In this document: positions 27,724 through 36,468 of the stretch, in pieces
Position numbering within the stretch: position 1 is the first letter of the stretch
How the letters are laid out: each line of letters starts with the position of its first letter
From: Bin103 sp002238925
Lineage (GTDB): Bacteria > Spirochaetota > Spirochaetia > SZUA-6 > Bin103
Assembly (NCBI GenBank): GCA_965208065.1
Contig: OZ242313.1
Span: forward strand, 4,030,001 to 4,094,000
DNA: 64,000 nucleotides
Direction: 5' to 3'
Made by a program: the position numbers and the translations under genes
Notes under the pieces: model-generated
Seen by the model: the letters and a program-made list of their open reading frames with translations, nothing else
Told to the model about the DNA's origin: nothing
Databases searched by the model: none

Positions 27724-27970
27724 GCTGCGCATCAAGCCCTCCGCAGTAAAGGAACTCAACACTATTCGATCCAAGAAAGACCGCCAACGCATCGCCCGGC
27801 GGATAGGCGAACTCGGTAACGACCCCCGGCCAACAGCCTGCGAGAAGCTGTCAGGGCAATCCAGATATCGCGTTCGCCAGGGAGACTACCGGGTGGTGTA
27901 CGAAGTCGACGACCGACGACGAGTCGTGGCGATCGTCAAGGTAGGCCATCGCAGAGACGTGTACCGCTGA
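27710..27970 (+). CDS. RelE/ParE-superfamily toxin
   Basis: An 86-residue basic protein: YELRIKPSAVKELNTI at the start, RRIGELGNDPRPTACEKLSG in the middle, YRVRQGDYRVVYEVDD and VAIVKVGHRRDVYR at the end. This is the standard layout of RelE-type mRNA interferases, with the late basic and Tyr residues preserved. It is expected to cut ribosome-bound mRNA when freed from the antitoxin encoded just upstream. All landmarks and the length are normal, so this module may be functional. Confidence 0.88.
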   Translation: MERYELRIKPSAVKELNTIRSKKDRQRIARRIGELGNDPRPTACEKLSGQSRYRVRQGDYRVVYEVDDRRRVVAIVKVGHRRDVYR

Positions 27971-28073
27971 CCATGGCGAAGGGAACTCAACGAAGACAGC
28001 GCGGCCATTTCGAAGTGGCGGACAGCCAGCGATCCCGGCGGATCGGAATCGCCGGCCTCCGTCAATCGGGGGT

Positions 28074-28443
28074 TCAGTTTTTCCAGTACAGTTGCTGTAC
28101 TTCGTTGTGCAGGCCGCCGGACCACTCGGCCGACAGCGGGTACTCCTTGACCACGTTGCCGAGGTTGTTCTTGGCGATCACCGGCTGCGGCACCATGCCG
28201 ACGGTGCCGATGATGTACAGCTTCTCCGCCCACAGGTCGTAGATCTTCTGCGACAGTTCGGTGTACTCCGGTGACAGGAACCGGGTGCGCGGCTTGCTGA
28301 TGCCCCACTCGTACAGGTCCTTGACCTCCTGCGGCGGCTCCTCGCCCGGCAGCATGCCGTCCGCGAAGTCGGCCAGCGTCTTGGTCCCCTTGCGGATGTC
28401 CTCGTTCGCCCCCAGCCACTGGTTCCACGCCGGGCACCAGCGC
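28074..28443 (-). pseudogene. C-terminal fragment of a large peptide-binding protein gene
   Basis: The minus-strand frame reads WCPAWNQWLGANEDIRKGT, EEPPQEVKDLYEWGISKP, LYIIGTVGMVPQPVIAKNNL and ends NEVQQLYWKN. This is the C-terminal ~120 residues of the ~650-residue family-5 binding proteins, the type begun at 62980. The rest of the gene is absent: homology stops around 28443, where a small antitoxin-like gene begins on the other strand. A rearrangement at that point removed the upstream part. Confidence 0.75.
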
Positions 28444-28447
28444 CCCG

Positions 28448-28678
28448 GTGCGTTTGCTCGAGCGGAGCGAGCATCGCCGCCTCTTGGAGAAGTGGATCTA
28501 CGACGGACTCACCGAACAGGAAGAGGAGCAGCTTCCCGCCGATCTGAAGGCGAGCGCGCGGGCTCACTTCCGCGGCTTGGTTGACGCGGCGATGCAGGAC
28601 GTCGAGCACGGCCGCGTAACCGACGGACCGAGCGCGATGCGGCGCTTGCGCGAGCAGCTCAAGGCACGATCGGATTGA
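28448..28678 (+). CDS. Antitoxin-like small protein
   Basis: A 76-residue protein from a GTG: RLLERSEHRRLLEKWIYDGL near the start and AMQDVEHGRVTDGPSAMRRLREQL near the end. The latter resembles the C-terminal part of antitoxins paired with ParE-type toxins. Its stop overlaps a TTG that opens a truncated toxin frame, as in an intact module. I do not recognise a precise family, and the N-terminus may be altered by the adjoining breakpoint. Confidence 0.5.
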   Translation: MRLLERSEHRRLLEKWIYDGLTEQEEEQLPADLKASARAHFRGLVDAAMQDVEHGRVTDGPSAMRRLREQLKARSD

Positions 28679-28746
28679 CGGCAGGCTACCAGCTCACCGA
28701 AACCGCGGAAGCTGAGCTCGCCCGCCTCCTGCGCACGGACCACTGA
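28675..28746 (+). pseudogene. N-terminal stub of a ParE-type toxin
   Basis: TTG at 28675 overlaps the antitoxin stop (TTGA). The 23 codons read TAGYQLTETAEAELARLLRT-DH, the first strand and helix of ParE toxins, then TGA. The rest of the toxin is missing; the GH116 gene begins 5 nt later. Confidence 0.55.
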
Positions 28747-28751
28747 CGTCG

Positions 28752-31424
28752 ATGGCGTTCGTCTATGAAGGGTCGAAGACCGGGGAGATTTCGTTTCCGA
28801 TGGGAGGGATCGGCAGCGGCTGTATCGGCTTGGCCGGGGACGGACGCCTGGTCGACTGGGAGATATTCAACCGGCCCAACAAGGGTAGCGCCAACGGCTA
28901 CACCCACTTTGCCGTCAAGGCGGAGCGAGACGGCGAGGTGCTCGATGCGCGGGTGTTGCAGGGCGATCTGCTGCCGCCTTATACCGGCAGCCTGAAGGCG
29001 GGCGCCGGCAGCACGCCGTTCGGATCGGGGCCGCCGCGCAGCTTCCTTTCCGCGGCGCCGCACTTCCGCACGGCGAGCTTTCGCGGCGAGTTTCCGGTCG
29101 CCACGCTCACGCTGAATGACGACGCCTTCCCCGGTGCCGTGGCCGTTACCGCATTCAACCCCTTCATTCCGTTGAACGAGGACGACTCCAGCATCCCGGC
29201 GGCATTCTTCGAGGTCGAAATCCACAATCCTCAAGACGCGGCGCTGACCTATACCGTTTGCCTGTCGGTCAACAACCCGGTGCCGGGAGCCGCCAAGGTC
29301 AACCGCTTTCAGCGGATCGACGGGCTGTCCATGATCGGGATGCGGGCGCGCGGTCCGGGAGCGGATGGCCCGGCGGCGGGAGACATGACCGTTGCCACCG
29401 ACGCACCCGACGTCAGCTTCCAGGAGTACTGGCGCCGGGCCGCCTACAAGGGCATCTGGGTCGATGACGTGACCGCCTACTGGCGCGACCTGTCGGCGCC
29501 GGGCCGGTTGGCGAACCGGAACTACGAGGAGGAGATCCACGCCCGCGGCGCGAGCCTGCGCAGCGCCCACTGCCTGCTGGCGGCGCATCTGCAGGTGGAT
29601 GCGCATTCGACCGGGCGGGCGCGATTCGTGCTGGCCTGGAACTTCCCGGTTTACACCAACTACTGGAACCCGGCGCCGAGCGATCCGGGCAGCGATCCTG
29701 CGAACGGGAGCCCGGCGGGCAATAGTTGGCGAAATTACTACGCCACGCTGTGGAAGGACTCGCAAGAGGCGGCGCATTACGCGTTATCGAACTGGGACCG
29801 GCTGTACCGGGAGACCGTGTCGTTCAAGGAAGCGCTGTTCTCTTCGACGCTGCCGGCAGCCGTGGTCGATGCCGTGTCCGCGAACCTGTCGGTGCTCAAG
29901 AGCCCGACCATGCTGCGTCTGCAGGACGGCACCTTGTACGGCTTCGAGGGCTGCCACCCCGACGAGATATGCTGCGAGGGGAGCTGCACCCACGTGTGGA
30001 ACTACGCGTACGCGCTGCCGTTCCTGTTCCCGCGGCTGGAACGCGGCATGCGCGACGCCGACTACCGCTACAACCTGCGCGACGACGGCGGCATGAGCTT
30101 TCGCCTTCAGCTCCCCCTCGGGCGCGGACGGTCATCGTTCCGGCCGTGCGCCGACGGCCAGTTCGGCGGCATCGTCAAGGTGTACCGGGATTGGAAGATC
30201 TCCGGGGACAGCGATTGGCTGGCCCGGCTGTGGCCGGCCGTCAAGAAGAGCATGGCGTTTGCCTGGTCGCCGGACAACCGCGACCGCTGGGACCGCGATC
30301 GCGACGGCGTGCTGGAGGGCCGGCAGCACCACACCCTCGACACCGAGCTGTTCGGCCCCAACTCCTGGCTTACCGGCTTCTACCTGGCAGCCCTGAAGGC
30401 GGCCGCGGAGATGGCCGAGCACCTGGAGGATGCGGATGCCGCAGCCGAGTACCGCTCCTTGTTCCACAGCGGGAAACGCTGGGTGGATGCCCACTTGTTC
30501 AACGGCGAGTACTACCACCAGCTCATCGACCTGGCCGACAAGGACATCCTGGAGGAGCTGATCGATAACGATGCCACCGTGGTCGACGCCGGCACCGGCC
30601 GCACCTCCGCCCGCCGCGACTGGGACGAGTACTGGGACGCGGCCGGCGGGCAGATCAACTACCAGGTCGCAGAGGGCTGCGGCATCGACCAGGTGGTCGC
30701 CCAGTGGCATGCCAACATCGCCGGGCTCGGCGAGATATTCGATCCGCAGCAGAGGCGCACGGCGCTGCGCTCGATGTTTCGCTACAACTTCGTCCGACAG
30801 ATGCGGCACACCTTCAACCCGCGCCGCGTGTTCAGCCTGAACGACGAGTCCGGCATGCTGACCTGCTCCTACCCGCGCGGGCGGCCGAACTCCGTTATCC
30901 CGTTCGCCGAGGAGACGATGAGCGGCTTCGAGTACCAGGCCGCCGGCCACATGATTCAGGAAGGGCTGGTCGACGAGGGAATCGCCGTCGTGGAGGCGAT
31001 CCGCGCCCGCTACGACGGCGAGAAGCGCAACCCGTGGAACGAAATGGAGTGCGGCAGCAACTACGCCCGCGCCATGTCCTCCTACGCGCTGCTGCCCGCC
31101 CTCAGCGGCTTCGAGTTCGACATGACGACGGGCGAAATCGGCTTCCATCCCATGCAAGACCGCCCGGCCCATCGCTTCTTCTGGTGCCTGCAGTCCGCGT
31201 GGGGAACGGTGCAATTGGACGTGGACCGGATGGTCCTGTCAGTGCTTTTTGGATCGATTGCCTTGCAACGCTTCAACGCCGGCCCGCTGCTCGAACCAGG
31301 CGCGATTGCCGCGACACTGGACGGCAGGGCGCTGCCGAACACCCGGCGGCAGCAGTCGGTGAATCTTGCCGAGCCGGCTCGCCTGGAAGCGGGCAGTGTG
31401 CTGCGCCTGGAACTCAGGCCATGA
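28752..31424 (+). CDS. GH116 family glycosidase (GBA2-like beta-glucosidase/glucosylceramidase)
   Basis: An 890-residue protein without a signal peptide. The N-terminal beta-sandwich starts with EISFPMGGIGSGCIGL. The catalytic (alpha/alpha)6 domain shows CCEGSCTHVWNYAYALPFLF near residue 408 and HHTLDTELFGPNSWLTGFYL near 527. By analogy with human GBA2 and TxGH116, E409 is the likely nucleophile and D530 the acid/base. The C-terminal barrel end carries FAEETMSGFEYQAAGHMIQEG and WNEMECGSNYARAMSSYALL. The family hydrolyses beta-glucosides, beta-xylosides or glucosylceramide. The gene starts 5 nt after a truncated toxin and its 3' end overlaps the convergent nucleoside hydrolase by 11 nt. Confidence 0.88.
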   Translation: MAFVYEGSKTGEISFPMGGIGSGCIGLAGDGRLVDWEIFNRPNKGSANGYTHFAVKAERDGEVLDARVLQGDLLPPYTGSLKAGAGSTPFGSGPPRSFLSAAPHFRTASFRGEFPVATLTLNDDAFPGAVAVTAFNPFIPLNEDDSSIPAAFFEVEIHNPQDAALTYTVCLSVNNPVPGAAKVNRFQRIDGLSMIGMRARGPGADGPAAGDMTVATDAPDVSFQEYWRRAAYKGIWVDDVTAYWRDLSAPGRLANRNYEEEIHARGASLRSAHCLLAAHLQVDAHSTGRARFVLAWNFPVYTNYWNPAPSDPGSDPANGSPAGNSWRNYYATLWKDSQEAAHYALSNWDRLYRETVSFKEALFSSTLPAAVVDAVSANLSVLKSPTMLRLQDGTLYGFEGCHPDEICCEGSCTHVWNYAYALPFLFPRLERGMRDADYRYNLRDDGGMSFRLQLPLGRGRSSFRPCADGQFGGIVKVYRDWKISGDSDWLARLWPAVKKSMAFAWSPDNRDRWDRDRDGVLEGRQHHTLDTELFGPNSWLTGFYLAALKAAAEMAEHLEDADAAAEYRSLFHSGKRWVDAHLFNGEYYHQLIDLADKDILEELIDNDATVVDAGTGRTSARRDWDEYWDAAGGQINYQVAEGCGIDQVVAQWHANIAGLGEIFDPQQRRTALRSMFRYNFVRQMRHTFNPRRVFSLNDESGMLTCSYPRGRPNSVIPFAEETMSGFEYQAAGHMIQEGLVDEGIAVVEAIRARYDGEKRNPWNEMECGSNYARAMSSYALLPALSGFEFDMTTGEIGFHPMQDRPAHRFFWCLQSAWGTVQLDVDRMVLSVLFGSIALQRFNAGPLLEPGAIAATLDGRALPNTRRQQSVNLAEPARLEAGSVLRLELRP

Positions 31425-32409
31425 GCGTGTCGACGATGAACCGGCGCAGGGCCGGGAAGTCAGCGTCGCGGGCGGCGTGCACTTGCGGCAGGTGCCCCCA
31501 GCGGAAGTTGTCGCGGATGTCGACCACGGTCTGCCCGCGGGTCAGCTCGCCGCGCGTCTCCACGTCGCAGTGCAGCGCAACCGTCTCGATCAGATCGGGC
31601 CGCGCCGCCGCCGCGATGGCGCAGGAATCGATCAGTACACAATAGCTGGCGAAGCCGCGCCCGGTCACGAAATCGAGCATGCTGCAGGCGACCCGGGCCT
31701 CGGCGCGGCCGCAGGCGCGCAGATCCTGTTCGTCCGCCGCGGTCAGCAGCAGGCCGCGGTGCGTGGCCACGTCGAGCCCCACCGCGACCAGCTCGAAGCC
31801 CCCGTGCAGTACCTGGCGGGCGGCCTCCGGGTCGACGTAGAAGTTCCACTCGCTCACCGGGTTGTCGCCGGTGGCGTTGAGGGCTGCCTCGCGCTGCAGC
31901 CCGAAGGCGCCGCCGAGCACGATCAGGCGTCGGACGAGCTGCGCCAGGCGCGGCTCCATGCGCAGCGCCAGCGCGATGTTGGTGAGCGGGCCGAGCGCCA
32001 CCACGGTGAGCGGGTCGCCCTGTTCGGCGTGGCGGCGCGCGTGTTCCACCAGCAGGTTGGGCGCGTAGGCGGTGGCCGGCGGCAGCGGGGCGGCGGGCAA
32101 ACCGGTCTCGCCGAGCCCGTCGGCACCATGCGAAAATGGGTCGTGCGCCAGCTCCCGTACCAGCGGATGCGGTCCACCGCGGCCGGTGCACACGCCCGTT
32201 GGGCCGGTCGCGGGCACTTTCATCAATTGCAGGATGGTATGGATGTTGCGGTAGCAGCGCTCGGCCGGCAGGTTGCCGGACACGCTGGTCACAGCGCACA
32301 AGCGCAGATTCGCCGTCTTGAGCGCGACGATCAGCGCCAGAGCGTCGTCCATGCCCGGGTCGCAATCAATGAACAAGGCGGTGGATTCGGCGGTATGCTT
32401 GGCGTCGAT
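31414..32409 (-). CDS. Nucleoside hydrolase (inosine-uridine preferring type)
   Basis: A protein of about 331 residues. TALFIDCDPGMDDALALIVAL gives the D-x-D-P-G-x-D-D calcium site. VVALGPLTNIALAL and LIVLGGAFG follow, with NPVSEWNFYVDPEAARQVL supplying later metal and ribose contacts. It cleaves the N-glycosidic bond of nucleosides to base and ribose. There is no ATG before the metal site; GAGGA precedes an ATC at 32409, and a TTG at 32376 is the alternative, so the start is uncertain. The 94-bp gap to the kinase gene holds the divergent control region. The salvage genes on the other side fit its role. Confidence 0.85.
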   Translation of the reverse strand: MDAKHTAESTALFIDCDPGMDDALALIVALKTANLRLCAVTSVSGNLPAERCYRNIHTILQLMKVPATGPTGVCTGRGGPHPLVRELAHDPFSHGADGLGETGLPAAPLPPATAYAPNLLVEHARRHAEQGDPLTVVALGPLTNIALALRMEPRLAQLVRRLIVLGGAFGLQREAALNATGDNPVSEWNFYVDPEAARQVLHGGFELVAVGLDVATHRGLLLTAADEQDLRACGRAEARVACSMLDFVTGRGFASYCVLIDSCAIAAAARPDLIETVALHCDVETRGELTRGQTVVDIRDNFRWGHLPQVHAARDADFPALRRFIVDTLMA

Positions 32410-32502
32410 GGCTGGTTCCTCGTTGTTCTTTTTGGCGGTTGTTCTATTGGGCGGCTGCGCGGCTGTGCGGTCGCGCGCCCATGATGCTGAATCCGGTACC
32501 GA

Positions 32503-33891
32503 GTGAACAGGGACGGCGGTGACGCGGTGCGGCGCGTCGACTATGTGGTGCTCTCCCACGTGATCGTGGATGACCTGCGCTTCGCGGCCGGCGGCGAGCG
32601 GCGCGGCGTACTCGGCGGCGCCGGCACCTACGCTGCCGCGGGCCTGCGGCTGGCCGCGCGCAACGTCGGCATCGCCTGCGGTGTCGGAGACGACTTTGCC
32701 GGCTCCACCCACGACGCCTGGTTCGGCGCCAACGGCATCGACACCGCCGGCCTGGAACCGCGCGGCTGCCGGACGCCGCGCAGCACCGTGGTCTACCACG
32801 GCGAGGACACCCGCACCGAATCACCCGTGTTCGGCGAGCAGCACTTCACACGCATGAGGCCGCGCATCGACCGCCTGCCCGCCGCCTACCGGGCGGCCCG
32901 CGGATACTACGTGTTCCGCGATCACGATGCCGCGTTCTGGCGCGAGGCCGCGGCCCTGCGCGCCGCCACCGGAGCGGTGGTGCTGTGGGAACTGCACGCG
33001 GCCGCCGCCGCCACCGCGCGGTGGCCGGCGGTCGCTGCCCGCTTGGCCAACGTGGACGTGGTGTCTCTCAACCTGGCCGAGGGCCGCCGCCTGTGCACGA
33101 CGCAGGGAGAGCGGACGCCGCTCGATCTCCAGACGCCTCCCGGGGTGCCGACGCCGACACGTCCGGAGGCGCCAATCGCGGAGGCACGGGAAATCGCCGC
33201 CCGCCTGCTGACGACCGGTGTCGGCGGCGTTGCACTGCGGCTCGGCGCGCACGGCGCGCTGCTCGCCCGCCCGCCCGCCGAATTCCGGTACATACCGGCC
33301 TCCCCGGCCGCGGTGGTCGACGCGACCGGCGCCGGCAACGCGTTTGGCGGCGCGCTGCTGGCGGCGGTCGCCGCCGGCGAGGACTGGCTGCGCGCCGGCT
33401 GCGGCGCGGCCGCCGCCGCGGCGCTGATGCTGACGCAGCATGGGCCGCCGCCCCGCCTGGACGCCTGCCGCAGCGAGTGGCGGCGGCGCCGCGATGCGCT
33501 GCTGGCCCGCCTGCGAGATGGCGCGCCGCGCGGCGCCGGGCCGCTTGGCAGTGCACCGGGCCCTGACCAAGCCCGCCGCGGTTCCTCGGTCGGCGCTCCG
33601 CTTCCCGGCGCGACACCCGACCGCGGTATGGCACGCCCGTGCCGTGTATCCGGCGGCGGCGGCGAATTCGGCGGTGGTGCGCTTCCTCGCGGCGACTCCG
33701 GCGCCGGAGTGGCGCCTGGACGCGCACTCCGTTGCGGGATTTCGGGTGGCGGCGTGCCGAACCGAGCGGCTCCCGCTCGCGGGAGGGCTCGGCGTGGCAG
33801 TGCACTCGGCGTCGGCGAGGCCGGCAGCGGTGCACGCGGCGCCAGCGATGGCGCATTCGGACTCGCCACGCGCGCGGGTGCAAAGCCATGA
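32503..33891 (+). CDS. PfkB-family carbohydrate/nucleoside kinase with unusual C-terminal extension
   Basis: The first ~340 residues are a PfkB (ribokinase-like) kinase: GGAGTYAAAGLRLAARNVGIA near residue 38, and VVDATGAGNAFGGALLAAVA near 270, with the catalytic Asp and the anion-hole GAGN. The expected substrate is a sugar or nucleoside such as ribose, adenosine or pseudouridine. A Gly/Ala/Arg-rich tail of about 120 residues follows (33540-33891) and its TGA overlaps the ATG of the next gene. Over the tail an alternative frame looks more protein-like, so a frameshift near 33540 is possible. GTG 32503 or GTG 32527 may be the start. Confidence 0.8.
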   Translation: MNRDGGDAVRRVDYVVLSHVIVDDLRFAAGGERRGVLGGAGTYAAAGLRLAARNVGIACGVGDDFAGSTHDAWFGANGIDTAGLEPRGCRTPRSTVVYHGEDTRTESPVFGEQHFTRMRPRIDRLPAAYRAARGYYVFRDHDAAFWREAAALRAATGAVVLWELHAAAAATARWPAVAARLANVDVVSLNLAEGRRLCTTQGERTPLDLQTPPGVPTPTRPEAPIAEAREIAARLLTTGVGGVALRLGAHGALLARPPAEFRYIPASPAAVVDATGAGNAFGGALLAAVAAGEDWLRAGCGAAAAAALMLTQHGPPPRLDACRSEWRRRRDALLARLRDGAPRGAGPLGSAPGPDQARRGSSVGAPLPGATPDRGMARPCRVSGGGGEFGGGALPRGDSGAGVAPGRALRCGISGGGVPNRAAPARGRARRGSALGVGEAGSGARGASDGAFGLATRAGAKP

Positions 33892-35039
33892 GCACGGCCG
33901 CAGCCGGCGCCGGCAACGCGATGCGCGCCCAGGTATTCAGCCTGCCCGAGTTGCTCGCCGGTCAGTACGAGGCACTCGAAGCGGCCACCCGCGCCCTGCT
34001 GCCGACGCCAACGATCTTCGCCCTGCGCGAGGTGATCCTGACCGGCTGCGGCGACTCGCAGATCGCCGGCCAACTGGTGCGCGAGGCATGGGTGCGGCTC
34101 ACCGGCATCCCGTGCCGGGCGCTGACCGCGATGCAGGCGGCCCGCTTCGAATCCGAGTTGCCGGGCGCCCGCCATCCGCATACCCCGCTGGTGATCGCCG
34201 TCAGCTCGTCCGGGGACGTGGCGCGCACGGTGGAGGCGGCGCAGCAGTGGCGGCGGCGCGGCGCCATCACGGTCGCGCTGACCGCGAACCCGGACAGCCG
34301 TCTTGCCCGCGCCGCCGAACGGTGCCTGCAGATCACGCTGCCGCCGTTCGCGGCGGCGCCCGGCGTGCGCTCGTTTTTTTTGTGCGCGGCCGCGCTCTAC
34401 CTGCTCGCCGTGCGCATCGGCGAGGTGCGCGGCCGCTTCCACCAGACGGAAGCGGACCGCCTGCGCACCGGTATACCCCGTTCCGCCGACCTGCTCGCGC
34501 GCATGCTGCCCGCGGTCGAGCCGCAGCTGGCCGAACTGGCACGGAAGTGGCGCGGTCACCGGCGCTACGAGCTCCTGGCCGGCGGCCCGGCCCGTGCCGC
34601 GGCCGCTTACGGACGGGCGAAGCTGCTGGAGGCAACCGGCGTGCCCGCAATCGACCAAGACGTGGAGGAGTGGGTGCACCTCGACTACTTCTCCCGCGAC
34701 CCGGAGGCATGCGCCACGCTCGTGTTGTGCCCGTCCCCAGCGCGCGACCACAGCCGGGTGCGCGAGATCGAGCCGCTCCTGCAGCACCTCGACCGCCCCT
34801 ATCGGATTTTGGCCAGCCCCGACCTGTCCGGCGAATTCCGGCGGGCTGTCGCGCTGACTGCCGGTGACGACCACCTCCTCTCCCCGCTGCCCTACGCCGC
34901 CGCCCTGGCGCTGTTTGCCGCCTGGCTCAGCGCCGAACAGGGCGCCGAGTATGGCCGCGGCGCGCGCCGCCGCTGGCGCGACTGCCGCGACGGCGCCACC
35001 ACCCGGCACTCGCAACTACTCCCGATCAAGGAAGATTGA
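33888..35039 (+). CDS. SIS-domain sugar-phosphate isomerase-like protein
   Basis: A 383-residue cytoplasmic protein with two SIS folds like the isomerase half of GlmS. The first reads IFALREVILTGCGDSQIAGQ (~residue 45) and HPHTPLVIAVSSSGDVARTVEAA (~105), the latter containing the S-S-S-G phosphosugar loop. The second has YELLAGGPARAAAAYGRAKLLEAT near 230 and IDQDVEEWVHLDYF near 255. No amidotransferase domain is present, so it is not GlmS. The ATG overlaps the kinase stop, implying coupled translation, so it probably isomerises the kinase product or a related phosphosugar. Frame continuity is good to the stop at 35037. Confidence 0.82.
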   Translation: MSTAAAGAGNAMRAQVFSLPELLAGQYEALEAATRALLPTPTIFALREVILTGCGDSQIAGQLVREAWVRLTGIPCRALTAMQAARFESELPGARHPHTPLVIAVSSSGDVARTVEAAQQWRRRGAITVALTANPDSRLARAAERCLQITLPPFAAAPGVRSFFLCAAALYLLAVRIGEVRGRFHQTEADRLRTGIPRSADLLARMLPAVEPQLAELARKWRGHRRYELLAGGPARAAAAYGRAKLLEATGVPAIDQDVEEWVHLDYFSRDPEACATLVLCPSPARDHSRVREIEPLLQHLDRPYRILASPDLSGEFRRAVALTAGDDHLLSPLPYAAALALFAAWLSAEQGAEYGRGARRRWRDCRDGATTRHSQLLPIKED

Positions 35040-35043
35040 CACC

Positions 35044-35478
35044 ATGCACATTCACCGCTTTCGCACCACCGGCAACGGCCCGCACGAGGTAACCGACGCC
35101 CTGCACGCCGCGGTGGCGGCCAGCGGGCTACGCTCCGGCGTGCTGGTCGCCACCATTCCGCACACCACCGCCGGCCTTACCGTGCTGTCGTTCCCGGACC
35201 CGCTCGGGCTGGAGGACGTGGCCGACGAGCTGAACCGGCTGGTGCCGACGCGGATCGACTTCAAGCATCAGCACGACACCCCGCAGGACGCCGCCGGCCA
35301 CATCAAGTCGGCGCTGACCGGCGTCTCGCTGAGCCTGATCATCGACGGCGGCGCGCTGCAGCTCGGCCACTCGCAGGCGGTCTACTTCATGGAATTCGAC
35401 GGCCCCCGCGACCGCCAGCTCTACCTGCAACCGGTGCCGGCGGCCGCCCCGCGCAAGGAGGATGCGGACGATGTCTGA
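35044..35478 (+). CDS. YjbQ/UPF0047 family protein
   Basis: A 144-residue trimer-type protein: AVAASGLRSGVLVATIPHTTAGLTVL near residue 28, HQHDTPQDAAGHIKSALTGVSLSLII near 80, and LQLGHSQAVYFMEFDGPRDRQLYL near the end. These are the conserved blocks of the UPF0047 family, with His residues clustered at the subunit interface. Some members have weak thiamin-phosphate synthase activity; the physiological role is unsettled. AAGGAAG precedes the ATG. The stop overlaps the next gene. Its place in a nucleoside salvage cluster is unusual and may hint at a phosphosugar or nucleotide role. Confidence 0.88.
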   Translation: MHIHRFRTTGNGPHEVTDALHAAVAASGLRSGVLVATIPHTTAGLTVLSFPDPLGLEDVADELNRLVPTRIDFKHQHDTPQDAAGHIKSALTGVSLSLIIDGGALQLGHSQAVYFMEFDGPRDRQLYLQPVPAAAPRKEDADDV

Positions 35479-36370
35479 GGCGGTGGACAAGCTCTACCGG
35501 CAGTACGAGTATGCCGCCAACGTGCCGCGCCGCGGCCTGTTGATCGACGGCAAGCCGGCGCTGACCGGCATCGACCCGAGCCGCATCGGCGACTACGTGA
35601 TCGTGACCGTGCGCGACCCGCTGTGCGCCTACGACGAGGATCCGGCAAAGCAGGTTGCCGGCAGCCTGCGCGACGCCGAATTGGTGGCGCGCACCGGCAT
35701 GTTCACCACCTACAGCGGCTGGTACGAAGACGCCCACGTCAGCGTGGTCAGCGGCGGCAGCGGCTCACCTGAAGCGGAGCTGATCCTGCACGAGTTCCTG
35801 GAGCACACCGATGCCAGTGCCTACCTGCGCCTGGGCGGTTCCGGCGGCATGCACGAATCGGTGCGCCCGGGCGACGTGGTGATCAGCCAGGGGGTGGTGC
35901 GCGACGAAGGCATGACCCGCGCCTACGTCGAACCCTCCTACCCGGCCGTCGCCAGCCCCGAGATCGTGCTCGCCCTCGCCCAAGCCGGCGAAGACCTCGA
36001 CGTTCGCTACCACGTCGGCATTACCCGCTCCAGCGACAGCGACTTCTGTGGCGTCGGGCGTCCGTCCGTAGGCGGCTATATGCAACCGCGCCACCTGGAA
36101 GTGCTCGACTACTACCGCCGCGCCGGGGTACTCAGCGGCGACCGTGAGTCGGCGGCGCTGGTCACCCTGCCGCTGCTGTTCGGCAAGCGCGGCGGCTCGA
36201 TCTGCTCGGTGGCCGACAACATGGTAACCGGCGAGAAATTCCGCGCCGGCGCCGGCCACGACGCCGCGCAGCAGGTCGCCCTGCTCGGGCTCGCCATCCT
36301 GGCGCGCATGGACCGCGCCAAGGCGGATGCCGGCCAACGCTGCTGGACCCCGGCGCTGCGCGGACGATAG
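35471..36370 (+). CDS. Nucleoside phosphorylase (uridine phosphorylase-like)
   Basis: A 299-residue PNP/UDP-family protein: ELVARTGMFTTYSGWYEDAHVSVVSGGSGSPEAELILHEFL (~residues 65-105), then SAYLRLGGSGGMHESVRPGDVVISQGVVRDEG (~115-150), the phosphate-site Arg and the G-G-x-G-x loop. GGSICSVADNMVTGEKF sits near 240. It would split nucleosides with phosphate into base and (deoxy)ribose-1-phosphate. ATG 35471 is preferred because AAGGAGG (35455-35461) gives a 9-nt spacing; ATG 35462 directly touches that site. It is the last gene of the kinase-SIS-YjbQ-phosphorylase operon. Confidence 0.85.
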   Translation: MSEAVDKLYRQYEYAANVPRRGLLIDGKPALTGIDPSRIGDYVIVTVRDPLCAYDEDPAKQVAGSLRDAELVARTGMFTTYSGWYEDAHVSVVSGGSGSPEAELILHEFLEHTDASAYLRLGGSGGMHESVRPGDVVISQGVVRDEGMTRAYVEPSYPAVASPEIVLALAQAGEDLDVRYHVGITRSSDSDFCGVGRPSVGGYMQPRHLEVLDYYRRAGVLSGDRESAALVTLPLLFGKRGGSICSVADNMVTGEKFRAGAGHDAAQQVALLGLAILARMDRAKADAGQRCWTPALRGR

Positions 36371-36468
36371 CGCGCAGAAGTGCCGCTCCCGCCGGGCATG
36401 ACCGGCCGGGCGCTCGGCCGTGAACGCCAAGGCTTGCGGTGTGGAGGCAGTGTGATACAACACTAGGC

